NCBI GenBank assembly: GCA_002440805.1
Contig: DJVD01000304.1
Span: 1 to 7,838 of the forward strand
DNA from: Chloroflexi bacterium UBA6265
Lineage (GTDB): Bacteria > Chloroflexota > Chloroflexia > Thermomicrobiales > UBA6265
Length of the DNA stretch: 7,838 nt
Direction: 5' to 3'
Positions 1-7,054 of this stretch are shown here, one piece after another (the first letter of the stretch is position 1; each line of letters starts with the position of its first letter). Under the pieces are notes generated by a model. The model was not told the origin of the DNA, searched no databases, and saw only the letters and a program-made list of their open reading frames with translations. A program made the translations under genes and the position numbers.

Positions 1-356
1 TCGGTGGCGCCAATCGCCTCCGCCAGCTCCACATCCGGGATATCAGCCACGATGGCGGCCGCGTGCGGTTCACCCAGGTCGGATTCCACTACCCAGCCGC
101 CATAAGTGCGGTAGTTGGTGAGCAAACCGTCGAGGACCTCAGCAGCAGTCCATTCGCGACTGGTATCCCAGCCGCGCGCCATAACCTCAGCGACACCAGC
201 AATCCAGGTCTCCAGCATCGCGTCATCGTCGCCCAACGCCAACACTCCGGCCATCAGCAACGCCTGGGCATTGAACTGGCTCTGTTCCAGGAGCTCCTCG
301 TCGGTATATTCGGCAAATCCGTGGAGGATGTCCGGATCGTTGGGCGAATCGACCAT
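1..356 (-). CDS. Unrecognised acidic protein, N-terminal part (runs off the left edge)
   Basis: An open minus-strand frame begins with ATG at 356-354 and runs without a stop to the left edge, giving 118 codons. The start is MVDSPNDPDILHGFAEYTDE. The visible part is acidic and mostly helix-like: a helical stretch at residues 20-45, an Ala/Gly-rich segment with WIAGVAEVMARGW near residues 50-62, and TAAEVLDGLLTNYRTYGGWV near 70-90. I see no signal peptide, membrane segment or catalytic motif, and I do not recognise a family. The start codon lies 8 bases after the stop of the M24 peptidase gene. A GGAG (371-368) overlaps that gene's final codon and stop and sits 11 bases before the ATG, so the two genes are probably co-transcribed and translationally coupled. 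The coding call is good because of this spacing and the long stop-free frame; function is unknown. Confidence 0.7.
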   Translation of the reverse strand, partial: MVDSPNDPDILHGFAEYTDEELLEQSQFNAQALLMAGVLALGDDDAMLETWIAGVAEVMARGWDTSREWTAAEVLDGLLTNYRTYGGWVVESDLGEPHAAAIVADIPDVELAEAIGAT

Positions 357-364
357 GGGTGTAG

Positions 365-1462
365 TTACTCCAGAATAAACAACTCGTGCGTGGAGGTGTT
401 CATGCGACGGGCGCCATGCTCCTCACACACCACTGCGTCCTCGATGCGGACGCCAAAACGATCGGGAATGTAGATGCCGGGCTCGTCGCTAAACACCATT
501 CCGACTTGCATCGGCATGGTATTGCCTTCTACCAGGTAGGGTTCCTCGTGAATCTCGAGACCGAGGCCATGGCCTACGCGGTGGACAAAGTATTCGCCGT
601 ACCCGGCCTCGGTGATCAGGCCACGAGCGGCCCGATCGAGCTCCTGCAGTTCTACGCCGGGTTTCACCACGTCGAACGTCGCCTGATTGGCATCGTTCAC
701 GATGTCGTACACCTTACGGTATTCCTCGCCGGGCATGCCAACGTGGGCCGAGCGTGTGACATCACTGTAATAGCCATCGATCGTTCCACCCCAATCGAAC
801 ACCATGGCATCACCATCGGAAATCACGCGGTCATTGCCGCCGTGGTGTGGGCTGGCCGAATTCGGGCCGCTGCCAATAATGCCATTGGGCGTCGTGAGAC
901 CGACTTCTTCGCTGATGGCCAGAAGCTTCTTCAGGGCCTGGATTTCGGTCATGCCGCTGATGGCACCGGATTTGACGAAGAGCATCCAGGCTTCATCAGT
1001 AAGGCGACCGGCCTCATCCAGCGCGGCGATCTCCTCGGCGTCCTTGCACATGCGCAGGTCGCGCAGTACGGCGTCGCCTTCCTGCCAACTGGCCTTCACC
1101 AGCCCCTGCAGTCGCAGCAGGAAGGCCGCCCATGTTTTATTGCCGACCGCGATCGTTGCAGCATCGCCGATCAGCCCCGCCGCCAACTGCGCCGGGTTGT
1201 CAGCATCGCTCCAGGTGTGCAGCGATACCAGGCCGCTGCCATCGTGGATCAACGGCGCTTCCAGGCCCGGCACAACCATCGCCGGATCTCCTTCGGCCGG
1301 CAGCACCAGCAAGTTCATCCGTTCGCTGACGTGGGCATGGATGCCGGTGAGGTATGTGAGATCGGCCGACGGGCCGAGCAGGAGTCGATCAATACCACGT
1401 TCTTTCAGTACCGCCTGTGCGGCTTCGAGACGACGGGTGTAGGTTTGCTGGCTCATGGACAT
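365..1462 (-). CDS. M24-family metallopeptidase (Xaa-Pro dipeptidase/aminopeptidase type)
   Basis: Predicted cytoplasmic metallopeptidase of 365 residues that removes or splits off residues next to proline, the usual activity of the pita-bread (M24B) family. Residues 1-130 form the creatinase-like N-terminal domain, with a typical opening RRLEAAQAVLKERGIDRLLL. The catalytic domain occupies about 135-365. The five expected ligands of the two-metal centre are present: D223 (VFDWGG), D234 (SDVTRS), H298 (GHGLGLEIHEEP), E327 (SDEPGIY) and E341 (RIEDAV). Accessory histidines appear at 206-207 (PHHGG) and 305. Length and order match the family, so the enzyme looks intact. The start at 1462 follows AGGGG three bases upstream; ATG at 1456 has better spacing from it and is an equally good choice. 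The frame also extends upstream to 1546, but those 28 residues do not look like family sequence. It is first in a pair with the acidic protein downstream. The exact substrate (dipeptide or longer) cannot be told from sequence. Confidence 0.93.
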   Translation of the reverse strand: MSMSQQTYTRRLEAAQAVLKERGIDRLLLGPSADLTYLTGIHAHVSERMNLLVLPAEGDPAMVVPGLEAPLIHDGSGLVSLHTWSDADNPAQLAAGLIGDAATIAVGNKTWAAFLLRLQGLVKASWQEGDAVLRDLRMCKDAEEIAALDEAGRLTDEAWMLFVKSGAISGMTEIQALKKLLAISEEVGLTTPNGIIGSGPNSASPHHGGNDRVISDGDAMVFDWGGTIDGYYSDVTRSAHVGMPGEEYRKVYDIVNDANQATFDVVKPGVELQELDRAARGLITEAGYGEYFVHRVGHGLGLEIHEEPYLVEGNTMPMQVGMVFSDEPGIYIPDRFGVRIEDAVVCEEHGARRMNTSTHELFILE

Positions 1463-1635
1463 GTTCCCCTGTATGTGTGAATCGATATTTCTACGGTTAT
1501 CGCAGAGGATGGTCATTTCGTCGATAGATCGCCGCGCTCCCCTCACCTGCTATTTCCGTCTCATTGTGAGTAAACTTGCTGCGTACGGCGCGGATGCCGC
1601 AAACCCTCCGATTTCCTCCCGGGATACCACACTTC

Positions 1636-3906
1636 ATGACGACATCTGCCCACCTGCCCACCTTTCGCATTGCCATCGATATGGATGGGGTGCTGACTGA
1701 GACCCCGGTCCCCATGGCGCGCGCGGCCAATACCGAATTTGGCCTTTCCCTTCCCGACCTCGCATTCGTCGATTCCAGCGGCCTGAATGTGCCGATGCAT
1801 GTGCGGGAATGGGTGTACCGGCCCGACGGCCCGGCCTCGAAACTGCATCCCGCCCATGGCGCGCAGGAGTTCATGCGCAACCTCATCGGTCTCGCCGGTG
1901 AGGAGAACGTGATCGTTGTCACCGCCCGGCCCGAGTCGTCGGCAGAAATGACGTTGCGATGGTTCCATGAGCACGGGTTCGAAACCGTGCAGATTATTTT
2001 CGCCGACGACAAAACCGCCATCGCCAGTCGCCAGGGCTGCAAGTTCGCGGTGGAAGACAGCCTTCGCCACGCCCGCCACTATGCGGCTGGCGATGTCACC
2101 TGCTTCCTGATCAACAATGTCGAGCCGCTGCCGGAAGACTCCGACGAACGCATGGTGGTAGTTGCGAGCTTCGATGAGATTATCCGCCGGCTAGAGATCG
2201 CCACCCGCCCGGCCGTCCAGAGCACGATGATCGATTCGCTGCCGCCGGTGGGTGTCGACGAAGATCGTCGCTGGCACATCGTGGTGAGTGACCAGATCCA
2301 CACCATTGCTCGTGAACAACTGGCAGCGGTAGGCAACATCGTGGATGTTGACGGGACAAACGTGCCTGCACTGCTGGAAGCCGTGTATGAGGCCGACGCG
2401 CTCGTTGTTCGCAGCGAAACGTATGTTACCGAAGAGGTGTTGGCGGCAGCACCTCGCCTGAAAGTGATTGCGCGCGCCGGTGTTGGCGTGGATAACATCG
2501 ATGTCCCTGCCGCCACCCGCGCCGGGGTGATCGTGCTGAACGCTCCGGGCGCCAATGCCACCAGTGCCGGTGAGCACACCATCGCCCTGCTCCTGGCGGT
2601 CACCCGCCAGATCCCGTTTGCCAACGCCACCACGCACAGTGGCGAATGGAAACGAAAGCAGATCAAGCCGATCGACCTGCGAGGTCGCACCGTTGGCATG
2701 GTCGGCATCGGCCGGGTTGGCTCGGTAGTCGCCAAACGGCTTAAAGCGTTCGAGATGAATGTGATCGCCTACGATCCCTACCTGCCCCGCCAGCGATTCA
2801 CAGATATGGGCGTTGAACCTGTAACGTTGGAGCAGATCTGGGAGCGGTCCGATGTGGTGACGTTCCACTGCCCAGCCACGCCGGATACTCACCACATCCT
2901 CAATGCGGAATCACTGCAAAAGCTCAAACCCGGCGCGATTGTGATCAATGCCGGTCGCGGTGAACTCGTGGACGAATACGCGCTCGCCAATGCGCTCAAG
3001 AGCGGGCATGTCTCTGCGGCGGGCGTGGATGTATATCCCGCCGAACCCTGCACCGAGAGCCCTCTCTTTGGCCTGGAGAACGTGGTCCTGACTCCCCATA
3101 CTGGTGGGTCCAGTGCCGAAGCACTGGAGGCCGTAGGACGCGTCATCGGCAGTACTACCATCGCCGCGCTCGAGGGCGAGGCGGTGCCGAACGCGGTCAA
3201 CCTGCCGGCGGCATCGCTCGAATCGCGGGCGCTCAAGTTGTTGACCCAGGTTAGCGCGGCTGCTGGCCACCTGCTGGCCGTGATCATGCCGGATTCACCA
3301 CGTTCATTCAGCGTGCAGGCGATCGGCCTGGTGAGCAACGATCTTACCGAACACGTCTGCAACTCGGCCCTTTCGGCGGCCCTGCAGACGTGGCTGGAGC
3401 GACGGGTCACACCGGTGAATGCCCACCTGATTGCCACGGAAATGGGCATCAAGGTGGAAACGAGCGCCGACGACGGCGACGAAAACAGCATCCCCCGCTT
3501 CCGCTTTGAGGTGGAGGGCCTGAGCCGCCACAGCGTTGTTGTCAGCTGGGATCGTGATATCGCCGGTATCGTTGAGGTCGATCGCTTCGGCCTGCAGCAG
3601 CCGCTGAGCGGCTATGTGCTGATCACGCATCATCACGACAAGCCAGGCATCATCGGTTCCCTCAGCACCACGCTGGCACGCCACAACATCAACATCGCTG
3701 GCATGCAGGTCAGCCGCGTAGTACCGCGAGGCGAAGCCATGATGGTGACCAACGTGGATGAGGAGATTCCGGACGAGGCCCTCGCCCAGATCCGCGCCAT
3801 CGATGGCATGGAGAGTTCGGTGATCGTCAGTTTGCCGCGAATGCTCGACCAGGAAGATCCGGTTCATGTTGCCGGCATGCTGGCAAACGGTGGTCGAGGT
3901 CGGTAG
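1636..3906 (+). CDS. serA: Fusion of a HAD (NT5C-like) phosphatase domain with D-3-phosphoglycerate dehydrogenase
   Basis: Single 756-residue frame. Residues about 9-190 form a HAD phosphatase domain: motif I IDMDGVLTET (nucleophile D15, acid/base D17), a cap insertion at about 21-90, motif II VVTARP (T96), lysine K126 and motif IV VEDS (E140, D141). The layout resembles the NT5C 5'-nucleotidase family. After a short linker (191-212) comes a full long-form SerA: substrate-domain start VVSDQIHT, RAGVGVDNID (280-289), nucleotide fold GIGRVG (357-362) with D380 binding the adenosine ribose of NAD, then catalytic R441 (NAGRGELVD), E470 (PAEP) and H488 (TPHTGG). An ASB-type domain (about 526-650) and a C-terminal ACT domain (about 658-735) follow, as in serine-sensing enzymes. 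SerA oxidises 3-phosphoglycerate to 3-phosphohydroxypyruvate, the first step of serine synthesis. The HAD substrate is unknown. The ATG at 1636 was chosen because the HAD fold begins nine residues later; its ribosome site is poor, and in-frame TTG 1576 and ATG 1594 remain possible. An internal ATG at 2227 could give free SerA, but it too lacks a clear ribosome site. Confidence 0.93.
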   Translation: MTTSAHLPTFRIAIDMDGVLTETPVPMARAANTEFGLSLPDLAFVDSSGLNVPMHVREWVYRPDGPASKLHPAHGAQEFMRNLIGLAGEENVIVVTARPESSAEMTLRWFHEHGFETVQIIFADDKTAIASRQGCKFAVEDSLRHARHYAAGDVTCFLINNVEPLPEDSDERMVVVASFDEIIRRLEIATRPAVQSTMIDSLPPVGVDEDRRWHIVVSDQIHTIAREQLAAVGNIVDVDGTNVPALLEAVYEADALVVRSETYVTEEVLAAAPRLKVIARAGVGVDNIDVPAATRAGVIVLNAPGANATSAGEHTIALLLAVTRQIPFANATTHSGEWKRKQIKPIDLRGRTVGMVGIGRVGSVVAKRLKAFEMNVIAYDPYLPRQRFTDMGVEPVTLEQIWERSDVVTFHCPATPDTHHILNAESLQKLKPGAIVINAGRGELVDEYALANALKSGHVSAAGVDVYPAEPCTESPLFGLENVVLTPHTGGSSAEALEAVGRVIGSTTIAALEGEAVPNAVNLPAASLESRALKLLTQVSAAAGHLLAVIMPDSPRSFSVQAIGLVSNDLTEHVCNSALSAALQTWLERRVTPVNAHLIATEMGIKVETSADDGDENSIPRFRFEVEGLSRHSVVVSWDRDIAGIVEVDRFGLQQPLSGYVLITHHHDKPGIIGSLSTTLARHNINIAGMQVSRVVPRGEAMMVTNVDEEIPDEALAQIRAIDGMESSVIVSLPRMLDQEDPVHVAGMLANGGRGR

Positions 3907-3923
3907 CATTCAGTAATTCACGA

Positions 3924-3940
3924 GGCCAGATTTTCTGGCC
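3924..3940. repeat. Small perfect hairpin after the SerA fusion
   Basis: GGCCAGA (3924-3930) and TCTGGCC (3934-3940) are perfect inverted repeats around a TTT loop, 17 bases after the SerA fusion stop. No T-tract follows directly, so it is not a terminator by itself. It could protect the 3' end of the transcript or be fortuitous. Confidence 0.35.
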
Positions 3941-3966
3941 GCTCAAAATCTTTGACAAACGTAATG

Positions 3967-4000
3967 AGGGGGGAGCCGGTATTGCCGGCTCCCCCCTTTT
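3967..4000 (+). terminator. Rho-independent terminator of the SerA fusion gene
   Basis: A perfect 12-bp stem, GGGGGGAGCCGG (3968-3979) with CCGGCTCCCCCC (3985-3996), closes on the loop TATTG. It is followed by TTTT (3997-4000), and A3967-T3997 can add one more pair. It lies 60 bases after the SerA stop, between two convergent genes. On the minus strand the stem is followed by TCATTACGTTT, a poor T-tract, so termination of the transporter transcript here is possible but less certain. Confidence 0.85.
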
Positions 4001-4031
4001 CTAGCGATTTGCGCTCGTGGCCAGATTTGCC

Positions 4032-6368
4032 TTACTGCCGGGAAATGTCTGCGGACTCATGCGTTTCGGCGGGTTCGCCCTCGATCCGGAGGTCGGGTAG
4101 CCATTCCAGCCATTTCGGCAGGTACCAGTTCCAGTTACCCGCCAATGTCATCACGCTGGGAACCAGCACCGTGCGGATGATGGTTGCGTCCAGCGCAATG
4201 GCGACGGCCAGCCCGAAGCCCAACTGCTGGATACTGAGCATCGATCCCTGGCTGAATGCCCCAAATACCACCACCATGATCGCGGCTGCGCCGGTGATGA
4301 TCTTACCCGTGCTGCGGAGGCCAACCGCGACACTCTCATGGTTATCATGGGATATGTCGTAATGCTCGCGAATTCGGCTGACGATGAAGACGTGGTAATC
4401 CATGCTGAGGCCGAACAGCACGCAGAACATCAGGATCGGCAACCACATCTCGATGATCGGACTCTCGTTGTAGCCCAGGAGGTCGCGTCCAACCCCGAAG
4501 CTGAACACGGCCACCATAATGCCCCAGGCTGCGCCCACACTGAGCAGGTTGAAGATGATGGCCTTGAGCGGCACGACAATCGAGCGAAATGCCATCAGGA
4601 GCAACACAAAACTGAGCGCCAGGACAAACCCGATCACCAGCAGATTACGGCCATCGAGATGATTGATCATGTCCCACTCGCCGGCACTCTGGCCGGACAG
4701 GTACACCTCGAATCCCGGGACTTCTCCTACCGTGACGGGGGCAACGTCGTTGCGGAGGTGGTCAATCGTGGCGTACGCCCGCTCCGATGAGCCCTCGAAC
4801 CCCAGCGTCGCCTGCACCTCGGCCACGCTGCCGTCATCACTCCAGCGCGGTTCGCTCACCATCACAAAATCGCCGGTCGCCTCCATGGCAGCGGTGTACT
4901 CGGCCACCGCTGATTCTGATTCCGGGGATCGTTCGCCGGCAAACACGACGTAGACCGGACTCAGGAGGCCGGCGCTGAAATCGGATTCCAGCGTTTGGTA
5001 CGCCTCGGTGATTTCGCCGGGCGGCAACTGCCCCTGGCGGCTGAAACCGGTTTCCATTCGCAACACCGGAGAGGCCAGCACCAGCAACACGACCGTGGCG
5101 CTGATCAGGCTGAGCCAGGGGCGATCAACCACCACTTTGGTGACGCGGCCCCAAAAGCCCTCGTACATGTTGCTGGCCGTGATCTCGGTTTGACCAAGGG
5201 CGCGACGTCGCGGCCAGTCGATTCTGTCTCCGATAAGGCTGAGCAGCGCCGGCACCAATGTGGTTGTGAGCAGCACCGCCATGCTCACCACGATAATCGC
5301 GCCCAAGCTGAGTGAGTAAAAAATGTTGATGCGCACAAACATGACGCCCAACATGGCCAGGATGACGGTGATACCGGAAAACACAACCGCCTTGCCAGCC
5401 GTGGCGCCGGCGATCTCGATCGCGCGCTGTTTGCTTTGGCCGCGGGCACGTTGCTCGCGGAATCGTTCCACCAGGAAAAGGGAGTAATCGATACCGATCG
5501 CGAGCCCGAGCATGGTGATCATGTTTTGGATAAAGAGTTGCAACTCGCCGAACTGACCAATGACGGTGGTGATACCGAGGGCAATGCCAACGCTCATCAC
5601 TCCAAGCACCAGCGGCACAACCGGTGCCACCAGTGAGCCGAAGACGATCAACAGCACAACAATAGCGATCGGCACGCCAATCTGTTCCGCGGTTACCAGT
5701 TCTTCGGCGACAACCCGCTGGTATTCCTCATTGATTGAAAGATTGCCGATTGTCGTGACATCGAAGCGGGCATCATCAAACTGCTCTACTGCGGCGATGT
5801 AGTGCTCAATTGAGTACGAATCGGCGTTGATCTCGACCGGAAGCAGGAGGATGGTGCCACTCTCGGACACGAGCGCGTCCACCTGCTCGGTTGCACCCGT
5901 CCGTTCGGCAATCGCCCTCACCTGCGGGTTGGCGAACGCATCCTGTAATTCGTAGTAGTTAAGGACGTACGAGCCCTCAATCGAATCGTTTGCCAGCGCC
6001 ACCAGGTCCGGTGGCAACGATGGCCCCATGTCATCCCATTCGCCCTGCACGGTGCGCACGGCGGCGGTGACATTGTCAGCATGTTCACGGAACGCCGGAT
6101 CATCGACCTGCGTGCCGTCCAGCGAGCGGATAACGATGGTCTCCTGCACCGCAACCGATTCGGAGAGTGAGCTGTTCTCCAGCTCTCGCAGGCCAACGAC
6201 CGAATCGAAATCGGTCGTCAGGCGGAACTGGTTGCTCATCACATCGCTCAAACCGACAGCCGCGATGATGGAGGCCATGATGAAGACGACTGTCCAGGCC
6301 GACACCACCTTCCAGGGATGCGCGGCGCAAACGCCGGCGATGTGGCCAAGGGAAAACGGGTTTTTCAT
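4032..6368 (-). CDS. MMPL/RND-family membrane transporter
   Basis: Inner-membrane transporter of 778 residues, most likely proton-driven, related to MmpL/YdfJ proteins that export lipids or hydrophobic compounds. The two-repeat RND layout is clear. There is a membrane segment at about 18-40, then a large outside loop (41-227) and five segments clustered between about 228 and 378. The second half starts with a segment near 415-435, has a second large loop (436-574), and ends with five segments between about 575 and 738. Both repeats carry the Asp-Tyr pair used for proton movement in MmpL proteins, D294-Y295 (GLAIGIDYSLFLVERFRE) and D657-Y658 (FGLSMDYHVFIVSRIRE). The tail after residue 740 is short and acidic, without the long cytoplasmic C-terminus of mycobacterial MmpL3. 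ATG 6368 is supported by GAGG ten bases upstream and by a strong promoter. No membrane-fusion or outer-membrane partner is in the window. The substrate cannot be inferred. Confidence 0.95.
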   Translation of the reverse strand: MKNPFSLGHIAGVCAAHPWKVVSAWTVVFIMASIIAAVGLSDVMSNQFRLTTDFDSVVGLRELENSSLSESVAVQETIVIRSLDGTQVDDPAFREHADNVTAAVRTVQGEWDDMGPSLPPDLVALANDSIEGSYVLNYYELQDAFANPQVRAIAERTGATEQVDALVSESGTILLLPVEINADSYSIEHYIAAVEQFDDARFDVTTIGNLSINEEYQRVVAEELVTAEQIGVPIAIVVLLIVFGSLVAPVVPLVLGVMSVGIALGITTVIGQFGELQLFIQNMITMLGLAIGIDYSLFLVERFREQRARGQSKQRAIEIAGATAGKAVVFSGITVILAMLGVMFVRINIFYSLSLGAIIVVSMAVLLTTTLVPALLSLIGDRIDWPRRRALGQTEITASNMYEGFWGRVTKVVVDRPWLSLISATVVLLVLASPVLRMETGFSRQGQLPPGEITEAYQTLESDFSAGLLSPVYVVFAGERSPESESAVAEYTAAMEATGDFVMVSEPRWSDDGSVAEVQATLGFEGSSERAYATIDHLRNDVAPVTVGEVPGFEVYLSGQSAGEWDMINHLDGRNLLVIGFVLALSFVLLLMAFRSIVVPLKAIIFNLLSVGAAWGIMVAVFSFGVGRDLLGYNESPIIEMWLPILMFCVLFGLSMDYHVFIVSRIREHYDISHDNHESVAVGLRSTGKIITGAAAIMVVVFGAFSQGSMLSIQQLGFGLAVAIALDATIIRTVLVPSVMTLAGNWNWYLPKWLEWLPDLRIEGEPAETHESADISRQ

Positions 6369-6400
6369 GGTGCGGGGGCCTCGCAGAGCAACTCACGACA

Positions 6401-6414
6401 GCCACGAAGGTGGC
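6401..6414 (-). other. Short stem-loop near the 5' end of the transporter mRNA
   Basis: GCCAC (6401-6405) and GTGGC (6410-6414) pair around a four-base loop. Given the promoter at 6423-6452, transcription should begin near 6416, placing this hairpin almost at the mRNA 5' end, where such structures can stabilise transcripts. The stem is only 5 bp, so chance is possible. Confidence 0.35.
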
Positions 6415-6422
6415 GCTGTTTG

Positions 6423-6452
6423 ATAATAGGAGTCGGGCTTTAAGGTTGTCAA
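6423..6452 (-). promoter_or_regulatory. Sigma-70-type promoter of the MMPL transporter gene
   Basis: On the minus strand a perfect -35 box TTGACA (6452-6447) is followed by an 18-base spacer and a -10 box TATTAT (6428-6423), five of six matches to TATAAT. The predicted start near 6416 leaves a leader of about 48 bases before the ATG at 6368. This is one of the two best promoters in the window and points to active housekeeping-type transcription of the transporter. Confidence 0.8.
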
Positions 6453-6542
6453 AGATTTCACGAGGTACCAGACGCCGGATCAAGCCAGCCGGATTGGACA
6501 TGCCCTGCAACAAGCATGGGAATCAGTCGCGCACCGTTTCGA

Positions 6543-6564
6543 CCTACAATCGAACCATACAGGA
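6543..6564 (+). promoter_or_regulatory. Candidate operator upstream of the receiver-like gene
   Basis: The element TACAATCGAACCATACAG (6545-6562) matches 15 of 18 positions of TACAATCCGACCGTACAG (7049-7066) in the promoter of the HTH gene. In both, two TACA cores are 13 bases apart. It lies 74 bases before the receiver-like gene. The first TACAAT could also be a -10 box, but no -35 box lies at the right distance. A shared regulator, possibly the HTH protein encoded downstream, is an inference. Confidence 0.45.
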
Positions 6565-6579
6565 ATACATTGCGATACG

Positions 6580-6607
6580 TTGGCATATGACGGTGTCGCC
6601 GTATAAG
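6580..6607 (+). promoter_or_regulatory. Possible promoter of the receiver-like gene
   Basis: TTGGCA (6580-6585) and TATAAG (6602-6607) each match five of six consensus bases with a 16-base spacer. The -10 box overlaps the AAGGGG ribosome site, so a transcript from here would begin near 6614 and lack that site. The assignment is therefore doubtful, although a near-leaderless mRNA is conceivable. Confidence 0.25.
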
Positions 6608-6618
6608 GGGAAATCACT

Positions 6619-6969
6619 ATGGATGACAGGAAACTTGCGGTTTGCGCAATGAGTCGCGACGTGTTTTTCGGCATGCGCATTCGCACCGTGCTGAACAACC
6701 TGGGTTATGAACTGATGCTTTGCCCCAATGAACTGGAACTTGTGAAATCGGCGCAACAGGCAGATATTGCGCTGGTGGATTTCAATCAGGGCGTCGACTG
6801 GGACATGCTGCGACCGCTGCTTGAGGGGAAAACGCCGGTCATCGCGTTCGGATCACACACCAATGTCGAAGGATTCCGCACCGCCAAGGCTGCAGGCGTA
6901 ACGCGGGTGGTTTCCAATGGCGAGTTCAGCCGAAAATTGCCTGAATTATTGCTGCACTATGGAAACTGA
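6619..6969 (+). CDS. Stand-alone degenerate receiver (CheY-like) domain protein
   Basis: A 116-residue soluble protein with the alternating strand/helix pattern of a response-regulator receiver domain and no output domain. LAVCAMSRDVFFGMRIRTVL fits strand 1 and helix 1. ADIALVDFNQG places D54 at the usual phospho-acceptor position. TPVIAFGSHT fits strand 4, with S79 at the conserved Thr/Ser site, and AKAAGVTRVVSNGEF fits helix 4 and strand 5. Two usual features are missing: the acidic pair after strand 1 (here MSRD) and the conserved lysine of strand 5 (here S99-N100 in place of Lys-Pro). It may therefore be a pseudo-receiver that binds a partner without classical phosphorylation. The ATG follows AAGGGG (6605-6610) with an 8-base gap, a good ribosome site. 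No histidine kinase is in the window. It is divergent from the MMPL gene and precedes the HTH gene. Fold confidence is moderate; the role is unknown. Confidence 0.78.
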   Translation: MDDRKLAVCAMSRDVFFGMRIRTVLNNLGYELMLCPNELELVKSAQQADIALVDFNQGVDWDMLRPLLEGKTPVIAFGSHTNVEGFRTAKAAGVTRVVSNGEFSRKLPELLLHYGN

Positions 6970-7019
6970 ACGACGAAACCACAGGAAGTCCTGGCACAAT
7001 GTTGCATATATCGTACGTA

Positions 7020-7035
7020 CACCGTTGACACGGTG
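7020..7035. repeat. Palindrome across the -35 box
   Basis: CACCGT (7020-7025) and ACGGTG (7030-7035) form a perfect inverted repeat with a 4-base centre. It contains the -35 hexamer TTGACA (7025-7030), so a protein bound here would compete with sigma factor. It could also be a side effect of the promoter sequence. Confidence 0.4.
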
Positions 7036-7054
7036 ATCGCTGCGAGCGTACAAT
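7025..7054 (+). promoter_or_regulatory. Sigma-70-type promoter of the HTH gene
   Basis: A perfect -35 box TTGACA (7025-7030), an 18-base spacer and a -10 box TACAAT (7049-7054, five of six matches) predict transcription from about 7061. This gives a leader of roughly 105 bases before the GTG start at 7167. Repeats and a palindrome overlap both boxes, so the promoter is probably regulated. Confidence 0.78.

Noticed and set aside
386..1480. Long plus-strand open frame of 364 codons opposite the M24 peptidase
   Set aside because: It is the antisense shadow of a gene with clear catalytic motifs and has no recognisable protein sequence of its own.
1488..1516. Possible minus-strand promoter for the M24 peptidase (ATGACC, 17 bases, TAGAAA)
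   Set aside because: Each box matches only four of six consensus positions, which is common by chance.
2227..3906. Separate serA gene starting at ATG 2227 instead of a fusion
   Set aside because: There is no stop codon between the HAD and SerA parts and no good ribosome site before 2227; it is kept only as a possible secondary start.
3952..3957. TTGACA after the SerA fusion, as a -35 box
   Set aside because: The matching -10 position falls inside the GC-rich terminator stem, and no plus-strand gene follows.
3917..6470. Similar short words (TTCACGAGG and ATCTTTGACAA) at 3917-3957 and, partly inverted, at 6443-6470
   Set aside because: The words are short, in different order and orientation, and are explained by a promoter on one side and chance on the other.
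6992..7007. Sigma-54-like element TGGCAC-AATG-TTGCAT before the HTH gene
   Set aside because: The GG and GC doublets are separated by 9 bases rather than the required 10. Sigma-54 promoters tolerate spacing changes poorly, and a good sigma-70 promoter lies just downstream.
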